Notes: a model not told the origin generated them from the sequence alone. Positions 47,146-55,742 are shown, counted from the stretch's first letter. The stretch: 64,000 nucleotides of DNA from an uncultured Eubacterium sp. (GCA_944380635.1 CALWID010000008.1:1-64000); one strand, 5' to 3'. Made by a program: numbers and translations.

Positions 47146-48214
47146 AAATAAAATCAATATTTTAAAAAATCAAAATATTACAGATAGCAACGAGAAAGCA
47201 TTGCAAGCAAAACACCGATTAAATTATGTAGACGGTATTAAAGGAATTGGAATATGGCTTATAGTTCTTGGTCATATGTTATCCCCTGGAAATTTATTTA
47301 AATCATATACATACGGATTCCATGTGCCGAATTTTCTTTTCCGTTTACGGAATGACTTATAAGCGCCCGTGTAATGCAAAATCCCTTGGCGAGCGTATTA
47401 TTAAAAGAATTTTTTCTTATGCCATAACATATTTTATATGGGCTTTGATATACAGTACATTCAATTTTTTCAATGTATTTCTTTTATGTTGGGGTTCAGA
47501 TGAATCTATTAAAGCGGCTGGAAGCATGGGAACCCTTTGGTTTTTAACAAGTTATTTTTTCAGTTGTGTTTTCTTTGAAATCGTAATGTATTTGCTTATT
47601 GATAAACGCGGTGGAGAATTGATAACATTTATAATTTTTCTCGCCTTATCAATTGCAGGAAATATTTTAGGAAAAATTGATATTTTTCACTATCGTTGGC
47701 CTTAGGGTATAGACATCTCATTGGTAAGTTTGATGTTCCCGTATTTTGGATTTATCTTTAAAAATTATATAATTGATTTTGTAGATAAGAAAAAAATAAT
47801 TGGCGAGCTGTTGATGTTTGCAGGATTTGGCTTGTGCTTTATAACATTTTTTGGTGGCAGTTCTGCAGCTAATGGATATGTTCAAATGGCAATTGGCGAA
47901 TATGGAAATTATGCTGTTTTTATAGTTACAGGTTGCGCGGGAACAGTTCTTATTACAATGATTTCTTATTTTTGATGAATGTGAAATATTTAAGTAATAT
48001 AATTATATTCATAGGTCGGCAATCATTGATTATTATGATTATTCACAGGGAATTTTCGTATTATGTTTCAGGTCATTTACCTGAAAATACAGTAATTTAT
48101 GCTTTGATTGCAGTTTTAATTACTATTTTCTTGGTGTGTGTTTCGTATATTGTCAGCAGTATTATGCTATTTTTATCCGGCAAATACGGAAAAACAAGTA
48201 TAAAATTATTCTGA
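47132..48214 (+). pseudogene. acyltransferase-3 family pseudogene with three lesions
   Basis: The pieces of one integral-membrane acyltransferase run in order through different frames. The N-terminus 'YVDGIKGIGIWLIVLGHML' is in frame from ATG 47132. A frameshift occurs near 47330-47345, within a T/C-rich run. The frame continues 'YAITYFIWALIY' and 'GTLWFLTSYFFSCVFFEI' to an in-frame TAG at 47704, where related proteins usually read Pro-Trp-Gly-Ile-Asp; a TGG-to-TAG change would explain it. The frame resumes 'GIDISLVSLMFPYFGF' until a second frameshift near 47965-47975 in a T run, and ends at 48214. The parental protein would have had about 355 residues. With three independent lesions it is unlikely to make a functional enzyme. 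Confidence 0.85.
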
Positions 48215-48262
48215 AAAGAAATTCAATTGATTAAATAGAACATATTACGGAAGGAATAAATA

Positions 48263-49300
48263 TTGAAGAATAATGTTAAATTAAGAAATCCTTATTGGGA
48301 TAATATTAAGTTCCTGTTAATTATATTTGTTGTTATTGGGCATTTCCTTGATTATTTAACCGGTTCAAACAGATTTGCACAGGCAATTTATGTGTTTTTA
48401 TATTCTTTTCATATGCCTATGTTTTTGTTTGTTTCAGGGCTTTTTTTAAAATATGATGATAAACATCGTTTGCGTATAGACCGGGTAGTTTATTATATTC
48501 TGATAGGATATGCAATGAAATTCGGACTGTTCCTTGTGGACTTAATAGCAGGCGGCGATCCTGAATGGAGTTGGTTAACCACATCTAATGCACCTTGGTA
48601 TATGTTTGTTACAGCCGGTTATTTAATATTAGTCTATTTAATAAGAAAGGCAAATCCCAAAATCATTTTACCTATAACAATATTAATATCGCTTGCTGCA
48701 GGTTATTTTGATTTTATAGGAGATTTTTTGTGCCTATCAAAGTTTTTGGTATTTTTTCCTTTCTTTTATGCAGGTTATTGTCTTACTTCTCAGAAAGCCG
48801 AAAAATTTTTAGATAATAAGGCATTAAAAGGAGCCGGAATAACGGTAATCGTTGCTTTTGCTGTTTTTTGTTTTGCTTTTACGGATTATGCTTATATGTT
48901 AAGGCCTGTTTTTGCTTCAAGATACTCCTATGCCGCAATGGAATTCCCACATATCGGAATTTTGCTCAGAATTATACAGTATTTTATTGCAATGTTTTCA
49001 ATTGTAGCAATATGTGCTGTGGTTCCTAAAAAAAATATAAGGTTCATATCAAGTTCCGGTTCAAGAACTCTTCCAATTTATTTTATTCATTATTTTGTTG
49101 CAAGACTATTTTCTGCTGTTGATCTACAAACTTTTCTTGTTGACAAATTTTCATTTGCAGGGATATTTATGTTATTGGTAATTGCAATTGCTGTTTCTTG
49201 TGTTCTTGCTATCCCTGTTTTTAATCTTCCGTTTAAATTTATTCAAAACATAATTACATTTGCTATTAATAAATTAACAAATAAATCGAAAAAATGTTAA
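48263..49300 (+). CDS. acyltransferase-3 family membrane protein
   Basis: This encodes 345 residues and about ten helices. 'YWDNIKFLLIIFVVIGHFLDYL' (read in part) carries the conserved His of the O-acyltransferase family, followed by 'YSFHMPMFLFVSGLFLK' and 'PWYMFVTAGYLI', and a late 'LPIYFIHYF'. It would transfer an acetyl or other acyl group from the cytoplasm to a sugar outside. It starts at TTG 48263 after GGAAGGAA. It lies directly after the decayed member of the same family. Confidence 0.85.
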   Translation: MKNNVKLRNPYWDNIKFLLIIFVVIGHFLDYLTGSNRFAQAIYVFLYSFHMPMFLFVSGLFLKYDDKHRLRIDRVVYYILIGYAMKFGLFLVDLIAGGDPEWSWLTTSNAPWYMFVTAGYLILVYLIRKANPKIILPITILISLAAGYFDFIGDFLCLSKFLVFFPFFYAGYCLTSQKAEKFLDNKALKGAGITVIVAFAVFCFAFTDYAYMLRPVFASRYSYAAMEFPHIGILLRIIQYFIAMFSIVAICAVVPKKNIRFISSSGSRTLPIYFIHYFVARLFSAVDLQTFLVDKFSFAGIFMLLVIAIAVSCVLAIPVFNLPFKFIQNIITFAINKLTNKSKKC

Positions 49301-49341
49301 TTGATAATTTCGTTGCTAAATTAATATAATTTGATTAGTTA

Positions 49342-49369
49342 TTGTATTTTTAATTTTTAATGTTATAAT
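49342..49369 (+). promoter_or_regulatory. possible internal promoter
   Basis: TTGTAT (49342-49347) and TATAAT (49364-49369) are 16 bases apart, just before the acyltransferase gene at 49400. The AT-rich setting makes chance matches likely. Confidence 0.4.
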
Positions 49370-49399
49370 TATTTATTATAACTAATTTGGAGATTTATA

Positions 49400-50458
49400 A
49401 TGACTTTATTTTTGCTTATAATAATTTTAATTTCTCTTTGGCGAATAAAGATTGCAAAGCCTGTTGTCAGCGGAATAAATTTAAATTATCTTGATATTAG
49501 CAGAACGGATTCAATCAAAGGAATTTTTATTTTACTTGTATTTTTAAGTCATGCAAGAAATTACATTTCAACACTCCCTGAATATTCTGAAAATGCACTA
49601 AACGGGATTTATAATATTTTTCAGAATCATTTGGGGCAGGGCGTTGTTGTAATGTTCCTTTTTTATTCCGGCTACGGAATAATGGAATCAATAAAAAGAA
49701 AAGGCGTGCCGTATATTAATGCCATCCCGAAAAACAGATTTGCAAAAACTCTTTTAAATTTTGATTTTGCCGTGCTTGTTTTCCTGTTTTTCAGTATATT
49801 CCTCGGAACGCTTAAAAATTATACAATACCGCAGGTGTTGCTTTCATTTATCGGTTGGGAAAGTATCGGCAACAGCAATTGGTATATCTTTGCAATATTA
49901 GTTTTATATCTTTTAACTTATGTTTCATTCAAAATATTCAAAAATAAATATTCATATGCCGCCGCTTTTATAACTGTTCTTACCGTTGCATATATTATAG
50001 TTCTTTCGTTTTTTAAGGATGCATGGTGGTTCGATACAGTACTTCTTTATCCGTTTGGTATATGGTATTCTATCGGAAAAGAGAAAATAGAAAGTTTTAT
50101 TAGAAAAAAATCCATAAATTATTATTTTCTGCTGATTATGAGCTTTGTTATTTTCGTTGTTACACATCTTCTTCGCGGAAATGTTGTGTGCTATGAAATT
50201 TCCCAAATTGCACTTTGCGCAGTTATTGTCTTTGCAACTATGAAGTTTGATATTAATAACAAGATAATAAACTTTTTTGGCAGGCATCTGTTTGAAATAT
50301 ATATTTTAATGCGAATACCCATGAATTTGCTGATTCATTTTGGCATAACTGATACATATCCGTTTGTTTCAATTAGTTTTGCGGCAACAATAATACTTGC
50401 AGTTTTATTTAAAAAATTTCTTGGTTTTATTGATTCAAAGATTTTTGCAAAAGGTTAA
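49400..50458 (+). CDS. acyltransferase-3 family membrane protein
   Basis: This encodes 352 residues with about ten helices. The N-terminus is hydrophobic; 'TDSIKGIFILLVFLSHARNYI' holds the conserved His, and 'VVMFLFYSGYGIMESIKRKG' follows. 'GNSNWYIFAILVLYLLTY' marks the middle. It is more divergent than its upstream neighbour. This subtype with 'FYSGYGIMESI' often appears in surface-glycan loci of gut Clostridia. It is probably an O-acetylase of the polymer. Confidence 0.8.
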   Translation: MTLFLLIIILISLWRIKIAKPVVSGINLNYLDISRTDSIKGIFILLVFLSHARNYISTLPEYSENALNGIYNIFQNHLGQGVVVMFLFYSGYGIMESIKRKGVPYINAIPKNRFAKTLLNFDFAVLVFLFFSIFLGTLKNYTIPQVLLSFIGWESIGNSNWYIFAILVLYLLTYVSFKIFKNKYSYAAAFITVLTVAYIIVLSFFKDAWWFDTVLLYPFGIWYSIGKEKIESFIRKKSINYYFLLIMSFVIFVVTHLLRGNVVCYEISQIALCAVIVFATMKFDINNKIINFFGRHLFEIYILMRIPMNLLIHFGITDTYPFVSISFAATIILAVLFKKFLGFIDSKIFAKG

Positions 50459-50484
50459 ACACATATTTTTATGAAGGTGATCTT

Positions 50485-51378
50485 ATGCACGCGGTTATGA
50501 TTATTGCACATAATCAGTTTGAATTGCTGAAAAAGCTGATTTTAGCTCTTGATGATGAAAGAAATGATATTTTTATTCATATTGATGCTAAAGTCAAAGA
50601 TTTTGATTTCAATTTATTTAAAAATTTGACAAAATATTCAAAAGTGTATTTTACAGAAAGAGTAAATGTAACTTGGGGCGATTTCAGCCAGGTAAAAGCA
50701 GAAATGACTCTATTGAGTGCTGCGGTAAATAATGAATCTAAAGGCAGAAAATATTCTTATTTTCATCTTATTTCCGGATGCGATTTGCCGATAAAATCAA
50801 ATGATGAAATCCACGCTTTTTTTGAAAAAAACAGCGGCAAAGAATTTATTCACTTTTCGTCTATTGAAGTTTCTGACTCATCAATCACACGCATAAAATA
50901 TTATCATTTTTTTAGAAATAAACGCACTTTTTTCAGAAAATTACTGTCATATTCAATATTACAGTTTGAAAAGCTTGCCAGAGTTAACAGATTAAAAAAA
51001 TACAATATAACCACTGTCCAGAAAGGTTGTAACTGGTTTAGCATAACAGGCGGTTTTGCGCGCTATATAGTGCAAAATATGAGCAAATGGGAATCTGTTT
51101 TTAGATATTCGTATTGCGCAGATGAAGTTTTTGTGCAAACGATATTGGTAAACAGCCCGTTTAAAGATAATCTTTATATGCCTAATTGCAACAATAATCA
51201 CCTTGCTTGCGCAAGGCTTATAGATTGGGAGCGCGGCAATCCATATGTGTTCAGAAAAGAAGATTTTGATTTAATAAAATCATCCCCGGCAATGTTTGCC
51301 CGTAAATTCAGCCTGGATGTAGATTCTGAAATAGTTGATATGATATTAAACAGTAATATAAAAACAGGTGATAATTGA
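50485..51378 (+). CDS. GT14-like branching glycosyltransferase
   Basis: This encodes 297 residues. 'HAVMIIAHNQFELLKKLI', 'IFIHIDAKVKDF', 'FHLISGCDLPIKS', 'GCNWFSITGGFARYI' and 'YCADEVFVQTIL' match the core-2/I-branching family as for the gene at 28990. The two share the layout but not close sequence, so they probably make different branches. It is the last plus-strand gene of the locus and is followed by a hairpin. Confidence 0.85.
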   Translation: MHAVMIIAHNQFELLKKLILALDDERNDIFIHIDAKVKDFDFNLFKNLTKYSKVYFTERVNVTWGDFSQVKAEMTLLSAAVNNESKGRKYSYFHLISGCDLPIKSNDEIHAFFEKNSGKEFIHFSSIEVSDSSITRIKYYHFFRNKRTFFRKLLSYSILQFEKLARVNRLKKYNITTVQKGCNWFSITGGFARYIVQNMSKWESVFRYSYCADEVFVQTILVNSPFKDNLYMPNCNNNHLACARLIDWERGNPYVFRKEDFDLIKSSPAMFARKFSLDVDSEIVDMILNSNIKTGDN

Positions 51379-51461
51379 ATTGACTCTGATTGTATAGGCA
51401 GTATCAACATACAGTCTGTTTTAGAAAATGATTTTTAAGAACTTTTTATAATATTTACAAA

Positions 51462-51495
51462 CCTCCTGAAAGGGATAATCTTTCAGGAGGTAATT
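51462..51495 (+). terminator. hairpin at the end of the polysaccharide locus
   Basis: CCTCCTGAAAG (51462-51472) pairs perfectly with CTTTCAGGAGG (51480-51490) around a 7-base loop. Only a short mixed A/T tract follows, so it is a modest terminator. The right arm is itself a perfect ribosome binding site seven bases before a 6-codon ATG frame, which is probably coincidence. The remaining bases to 51667 show no gene. Confidence 0.55.
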
Positions 51496-51667
51496 TTATG
51501 CATAATATTATAAATTAAAAGCACGCAAAAAAGTTAAAACGAACAGCCGCTTTCTGCATAATTTATTATATAAATAACTAAGGCGAAATTTAATATGTTT
51601 TCAATTAAGATATTATTAAGCTTTACAAATAGGAACAATGATATTTGTTTATCTTTTTGTATTTCCA

Positions 51668-52669
51668 TTACATAAACTTTTTTAATATTGAAGCATAAAA
51701 TTTTATCGCGCCTGCACTTTTTGCTTTAATTGCAAAGGCCAATATTTTAATGTGAATCGGCAAAATGGATAAATTTATTTTTTCTGCTGCCTTAAAAATA
51801 TTTTCGTTAGACAATATCAATTTTGCCCCGCCTTTGATATTATTGCCTGCTATTTCATTCCTAATTAGCAAATTCGCAAGGTAAAGCAAATAATAATCCG
51901 GTTGGGAGCCGAGGTCGGTGCCGCATTCGCGGCACTTTTCTTTTATTCGTTCATACGGCAAAAATATGATATTTTTTAGGTTTTTATCGTATGAATTTGT
52001 CATACTCTGAGGGTTTTGAATATAGTGATAACCCGGCTTTTTAATAGTCGCAACAGACCCGGCGTCTAACAGGCACGGATATGTAAACGCTGCGTCCTCG
52101 CCCATTTTTATTCTTCCGTCAACCTGCGGAAGATTTTTTTTTAGCAGTTCCTTTTTGTAAACTTTGCTCCAGCAGCAGGGATTTACACCGAATTTGTAAT
52201 ACAAACCGCTGAAAAGCATTTTCGGATAAAGTTTATTTTTTAAATCGTTTTTATCATAAAATTCCTGTTCAAACAACTGATTGCTGTTTATAAGTTTATT
52301 TTCGTCATCAAAATAAAAATCACTCAGCACCATATCCGGCGAATATTTTTCTATCATCTGCGCAAACAGGGAATACACATCCGGCTCTATCCAGTCATCT
52401 CCGTCAACAAAGCCTATATATTCACCGTTAGTTATTTCAAGTCCGGATTTTCTGGCGTTTATAAGCCCGCCGTTTTGCTTGTGAATAACTTTCACACGAC
52501 TGTCTTTTTCGGCGTAGTTATCGCATATCGCGGGGCAGTTATCAGGTGAGCCGTCGTCAACAAGTATGAGTTCAAAATCCTCAAAAGTCTGGCTCAAAAT
52601 GCTGTCCACGCATTTATTTATATATTTTTCAACATTATACACAGGCACTATTATGCTGAAAAGAGGCAT
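51668..52669 (-). CDS. GT2-family glycosyltransferase
   Basis: This encodes 333 residues from ATG 52669; a TTG seven codons upstream is less likely. Signatures: 'SIIVPVYNVEKYINKCVDSI', 'VDDGSPDNCPAICDNY', 'FVDGDDWIEPDVY', and 'KMGEDAAFT' as the ED motif. It is related to the GT2 set on the other strand but read convergently. Its base composition is closer to the flanking chromosome, so it may belong to the ancestral part of the locus. Confidence 0.9.
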   Translation of the reverse strand: MPLFSIIVPVYNVEKYINKCVDSILSQTFEDFELILVDDGSPDNCPAICDNYAEKDSRVKVIHKQNGGLINARKSGLEITNGEYIGFVDGDDWIEPDVYSLFAQMIEKYSPDMVLSDFYFDDENKLINSNQLFEQEFYDKNDLKNKLYPKMLFSGLYYKFGVNPCCWSKVYKKELLKKNLPQVDGRIKMGEDAAFTYPCLLDAGSVATIKKPGYHYIQNPQSMTNSYDKNLKNIIFLPYERIKEKCRECGTDLGSQPDYYLLYLANLLIRNEIAGNNIKGGAKLILSNENIFKAAEKINLSILPIHIKILAFAIKAKSAGAIKFYASILKKFM

Positions 52670-52737
52670 ATAATCACCATAGCCTTTCAAATTAAAAACT
52701 TCAATGTATAATTAGTCTGATTTTTAAAAAGAAAACT

Positions 52738-53235
52738 TTATAATTTAAATATCGCTTTGCATAGGAAAATGCCGCCGGGAGTTTTAAAAACGCTTTCGAG
52801 CGCATTTTTTATGCTGCTTTTGTCAGTGTTTTCCTCGCAGAAATTTACAATAAGGTCTGCCTCGGCAAGAATCTGAAAATCAATGCCGTCAATATTTTTA
52901 TATGTGTGGTGGTTTCCCACCAAAAAGCAGACGCGGCTTATTATTTCCTCATCAAAACCAAGTGATTTCAGCATTTTTTCGGCAACGGGAGGACCTTCCT
53001 TTTCCTGAAGTTTTCCGTTGCAGGCGCCGTATTTTTTCTCAGCGTTTTTTATGCCTATGTCATGCACTATTGCCGCAGTTTCAAGTGTGAACTGCTCTGT
53101 TTCGTTCAGTCCCTCAAGTCTGCCTATCAGGGCGGCATATGAATGTACTTTTGTAAAATGCTGAATTCTTTTTATATCGCCGTCAAAATATTTAATTGTT
53201 TCTATGAATAAATCATCTGTTTTTTTATATTTCAT
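52738..53235 (-). CDS. HD-domain phosphohydrolase
   Basis: This encodes 165 residues. The metal-binding HD series is visible: His in 'FTKVHSYAALIG', 'AAIVHDIGIKNAE' (the HD pair), His residues in 'VGNHHTYKN', and the final Asp in 'AEADLIVNF'. Such cytosolic enzymes hydrolyse nucleotides or phosphate esters; the substrate is not evident. It is divergent from spo0A, with which it shares a 205-base intergenic region. Confidence 0.87.
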   Translation of the reverse strand: MKYKKTDDLFIETIKYFDGDIKRIQHFTKVHSYAALIGRLEGLNETEQFTLETAAIVHDIGIKNAEKKYGACNGKLQEKEGPPVAEKMLKSLGFDEEIISRVCFLVGNHHTYKNIDGIDFQILAEADLIVNFCEENTDKSSIKNALESVFKTPGGIFLCKAIFKL

Positions 53236-53319
53236 AGAATAAATATACCATATTTTTAGCCGAGTTTAAATATATATTGTAATTTTTTGTGCAAAATGTA
53301 AAATTTCCGTGTAAAAAAG

Positions 53320-53326
53320 TGTCGAA
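53320..53326 (+). promoter_or_regulatory. 0A box (Spo0A binding site)
   Basis: TGTCGAA exactly matches the consensus Spo0A-binding heptamer. It lies 55 bases upstream of the -35 box of spo0A and inside an A-rich flank typical of such sites. It suggests autoregulation, and possibly control of the divergent HD gene. Confidence 0.65.
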
Positions 53327-53380
53327 AAAAATCGAATGTGAATAAAATTATAAAAAATGAAAAAATATTGTGAAAAATAG

Positions 53381-53409
53381 TTGCATAAATTACCGCATAA
53401 TGGTAAAAT
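53381..53409 (+). promoter_or_regulatory. spo0A promoter
   Basis: TTGCAT (53381-53386) and TAAAAT (53404-53409) are 17 bases apart. The start codon at 53441 follows ACGGAGG. Confidence 0.65.
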
Positions 53410-53440
53410 GTGAAAGAAATACACAAACGGAGGTAAACTT

Positions 53441-54202
53441 ATGGAAAGAAAATTTAAAGTTTTGGTAGGAGAAAATGACGAATTTGGCAGGGAATGCATA
53501 AAAGAACTTGCAAAAACGGGTTTTGAAGCAGTTTCGTGCGCAAAAGACGGAAACAAGGTTATATCCGCCATTGAATCCCAGCATTTTGACGCGATTTTAA
53601 TGGACGCTTTTATGCCGAATTCGGACGCTATTGATGTGCTTGAATATATCGCAGAGCAGGAGGGCGAAAAGCCGCTTGTACTTATTCTTTCATCAGTAGA
53701 TAATCCACAGTTTGAAGAGCAGTTAATGAGCGAGGGTGCAGATTATTATTTAATTAAACCCGTCAGCGCGCAGTCTGTTGCACGCAAGATAGAAAGGCTT
53801 TCTATGTGGAAAAGCAGGCAAAAGAGCAGAGAAACGGTAAACGATGTTGATATTGAGGTTGTTATTTCCGATATTATGCGGCAGATAGGCGTGCCCGCGC
53901 ATATAAAAGGTTATCAGTATTTGCGCACGGCAATAAAATTATCCGTTTCGGATACGGAAATGCTGTCATCCGTTACAAAACTTCTTTACCCCACCGTAGC
54001 CAAAATGTATAACACAACTCCGTCCAGAGTTGAAAGGGCAATCCGCCACGCAATAGAGGTCGCTTGGGACAGAGGCGATGTAGATGTTCTTTCCTCCTAC
54101 TTTGGTTATACAATTCAAAGCCAAAGGGGCAAGCCCACAAATTCAGAATTTATTGCGATGATTGCAGATAAACTCAGGCTGACTTTAAAGTCTGCGTCAT
54201 AA
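53441..54202 (+). CDS. spo0A: sporulation master response regulator Spo0A
   Basis: This DNA-binding response regulator commits cells to sporulation when phosphorylated. It has 253 residues. The receiver domain (1 to about 120) has phosphoacceptor D55 in '[10 protein letters not shown]', Ser84/85 and K106 in 'YLIKPVS'. The Spo0A-specific C-terminal domain (about 140-250) has '[17 protein letters not shown]', '[17 protein letters not shown]' and '[17 protein letters not shown]'. The acidic pair that binds Mg2+ (Asp10-Asp11 in Bacillus subtilis) is E11-N12 here, which may lower phosphorylation or metal binding. spoIVB, usually next to spo0A, is absent from the neighbourhood. Confidence 0.93.
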   Translation: MERKFKVLVGENDEFGRECIKELAKTGFEAVSCAKDGNKVISAIESQHFDAILMDAFMPNSDAIDVLEYIAEQEGEKPLVLILSSVDNPQFEEQLMSEGADYYLIKPVSAQSVARKIERLSMWKSRQKSRETVNDVDIEVVISDIMRQIGVPAHIKGYQYLRTAIKLSVSDTEMLSSVTKLLYPTVAKMYNTTPSRVERAIRHAIEVAWDRGDVDVLSSYFGYTIQSQRGKPTNSEFIAMIADKLRLTLKSAS

Positions 54203-54212
54203 AAATAATTTT

Positions 54213-54246
54213 CAAACTCCTGCCTTCGGGCGGGGGTTTTGTTTTC
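54213..54246 (+). terminator. Rho-independent terminator after spo0A
   Basis: CTCCTGCC (54217-54224) pairs with GGCGGGGG (54229-54236) around a TTCG tetraloop and runs into TTTTGTTTT. Confidence 0.85.
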
Positions 54247-54290
54247 TTATATTAATTATGCTTTTAATCTATTTCTTGATTTCAGGTATG

Positions 54291-54319
54291 TTGCAAAGGC
54301 TTTATATTTATGGTAAAAT
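54291..54319 (+). promoter_or_regulatory. promoter of the LysR gene
   Basis: TTGCAA (54291-54296) and TAAAAT (54314-54319) are 17 bases apart. AAAGGAG and ATG 54340 follow. Confidence 0.65.
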
Positions 54320-54339
54320 TTACTAAAGGAGTGCGGCTT

Positions 54340-55230
54340 ATGGAATTAAGGGTGTTAAAATATTTTTTAATGACGGCGCGTGAGGAAAATATAACAAAAG
54401 CCGCGGGACTTTTGCATATTACTCAGCCAACACTGTCCCGCCAACTTATGCAGCTTGAGGATGAACTGGGCGTAAAACTTTTTAACCGCAGCAATCATAA
54501 TATTAAACTTACTGAGGACGGTATGCTTTTGCGCCGCCGCGCGCAGGAAATAATTTCCCTTGCCGAAAAGACCAAAGAGGAATTTTCGGGCAGCAACGGC
54601 GAACTTGCCGGCGAGGTTTCCATAGGCTGCGGTGAAACAAGAAATATGAATTTTTTGTCCGCCCGCATAGCGCAGTTCAGAGAACAAAATCCTCTTGTAC
54701 GCTTTAATATTTTTACCGCTAATGCGGACGATATTAAAGAGCGCATAGAAAAAGGGCTTATTGACTTGGGACTTATGATGGAACCTGTTGACATAAGCAG
54801 ATATGAATTTGTGCGTATGCCTATGCGTGAGCAGTGGGCGGTAATGGTTAAGGAAGATTCGCCGCTTGCGCAAAAAGAATTTGTAACGCCGCAGGACCTT
54901 ATCGGCGTTCCTCTTATTTTTGTTTACCGCAGACCGGTCAAAAACGAACTTGCAAATTGGTTTGGAAAATATTATGACAATATTGAGATAGCGGCAACAT
55001 ATAATCTTGTGCTTAACGCAGTCAGTATGGTGCAAAACGGAGTCGGCGCGGCAATCTGTTTTGTTATGGATAATACTTACCCCGGTGTGAAATTAATTCC
55101 GCTGTATCCGAAACTTGATACCGGCGCAGTGCTTGTGTGGAAAAAAGAGCAGCCCGCTTCAGCCGCTTCAGTAAAATTTGTTGAGGATGTTAAGAAATGT
55201 ATTTCAGGAATATCTGATAATGCAATATAA
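54340..55230 (+). CDS. LysR-family transcriptional regulator
   Basis: This encodes 296 residues. The N-terminal winged helix-turn-helix reads 'NITKAAGLLHITQPTLSRQL' and continues 'LEDELGVKLFNRSNH'. The C-terminal two-lobed effector domain has 'VSIGCGETRNM' and 'LIDLGLMMEP'. ATG 54340 follows AAAGGAG at 8 bases; the longer reading from 54310 includes the promoter region. The genes downstream encode a MerR-like regulator and redox enzymes, a common arrangement in which LysR controls an adjacent aldo/keto reductase. The inducer is unknown. Confidence 0.92.
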   Translation: MELRVLKYFLMTAREENITKAAGLLHITQPTLSRQLMQLEDELGVKLFNRSNHNIKLTEDGMLLRRRAQEIISLAEKTKEEFSGSNGELAGEVSIGCGETRNMNFLSARIAQFREQNPLVRFNIFTANADDIKERIEKGLIDLGLMMEPVDISRYEFVRMPMREQWAVMVKEDSPLAQKEFVTPQDLIGVPLIFVYRRPVKNELANWFGKYYDNIEIAATYNLVLNAVSMVQNGVGAAICFVMDNTYPGVKLIPLYPKLDTGAVLVWKKEQPASAASVKFVEDVKKCISGISDNAI

Positions 55231-55263
55231 GTATTTTACATATTTTAAATACCGAGTTAAAAT

Positions 55264-55292
55264 AAAGGCGTACCTAAAGGGCGCCTTTTAGT
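55264..55292 (+). terminator. Rho-independent terminator after the LysR gene
   Basis: AAAGGCG (55264-55270) pairs with CGCCTTT (55282-55288), followed by a T-rich stretch. Confidence 0.65.
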
Positions 55293-55374
55293 TTATAAAA
55301 ATTATATGAAGGCGCCGTTTCCGCGGCGCTGTAAATTTTTTAAGCCGCAGATTCGGCTGAAAGGATTGTGCGGT

Positions 55375-55725
55375 ATGACGCTTTTTGAAGCAAGTGAAAA
55401 ATATAATATTCCGCCGGAGATTTTAAAGGAATATGAAAAATGGGGCTTTTGCCATTCCCAAAAAAAGGTTATGGGCTCGTGGCAGTTTGATGATTCGGAT
55501 ATTGAAAACCTGAGCCTTTTAATGACTTTACACGATATAGGTTTTACCCCGGATGAGGCGGAAAATTATATGCGCCTTAAACTTCAAAGCGGCGCGTCAG
55601 ACGCAAAACTTCTTCATATACTTAATGAAAAAAGAAGTAAAGTGCTTGTTGATATTCATTTTCGTGAAAAACAACTTCAGCGCCTTGATTATTTAAGGCA
55701 CAAAATAAACAGTAAAAAAGATTAA
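55375..55725 (+). CDS. MerR-like transcriptional regulator
   Basis: This encodes 116 residues from ATG 55375 after AAGGA; an in-frame upstream start at 55306 would run through a GC-rich inverted repeat and has no ribosome binding site. 'LFEASEKYNIPPEILKEYEKWGF' (in part) and 'WQFDDSDIENLSLLMTLHDIGFT' (in part) follow the MerR HTH and wing pattern, and a C-terminal coiled coil ('EKQLQRLDYLRHKI') would dimerise it. There is no metal-binding Cys. It probably controls the two genes that follow. Confidence 0.78.
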   Translation: MTLFEASEKYNIPPEILKEYEKWGFCHSQKKVMGSWQFDDSDIENLSLLMTLHDIGFTPDEAENYMRLKLQSGASDAKLLHILNEKRSKVLVDIHFREKQLQRLDYLRHKINSKKD

Positions 55726-55742
55726 TTATAGAGGTGTAAAAA

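Noticed and set aside
27210-51490. Prophage or transposon origin of the polysaccharide locus
   Set aside because: No integrase, transposase, terminal inverted repeats or tRNA attachment site was seen at either edge. Acquisition by homologous exchange remains possible.
51596-51676. Small 26-codon plus-strand frame before the convergent GT2 gene
   Set aside because: It overlaps the end of the minus-strand GT2, has AT-rich composition and shows no protein pattern.
54367-55035. 222-codon minus-strand open frame opposite the LysR gene
   Set aside because: It is a mirror of the LysR coding sequence with low-complexity composition; the LysR frame has promoter, ribosome binding site and clear family motifs.
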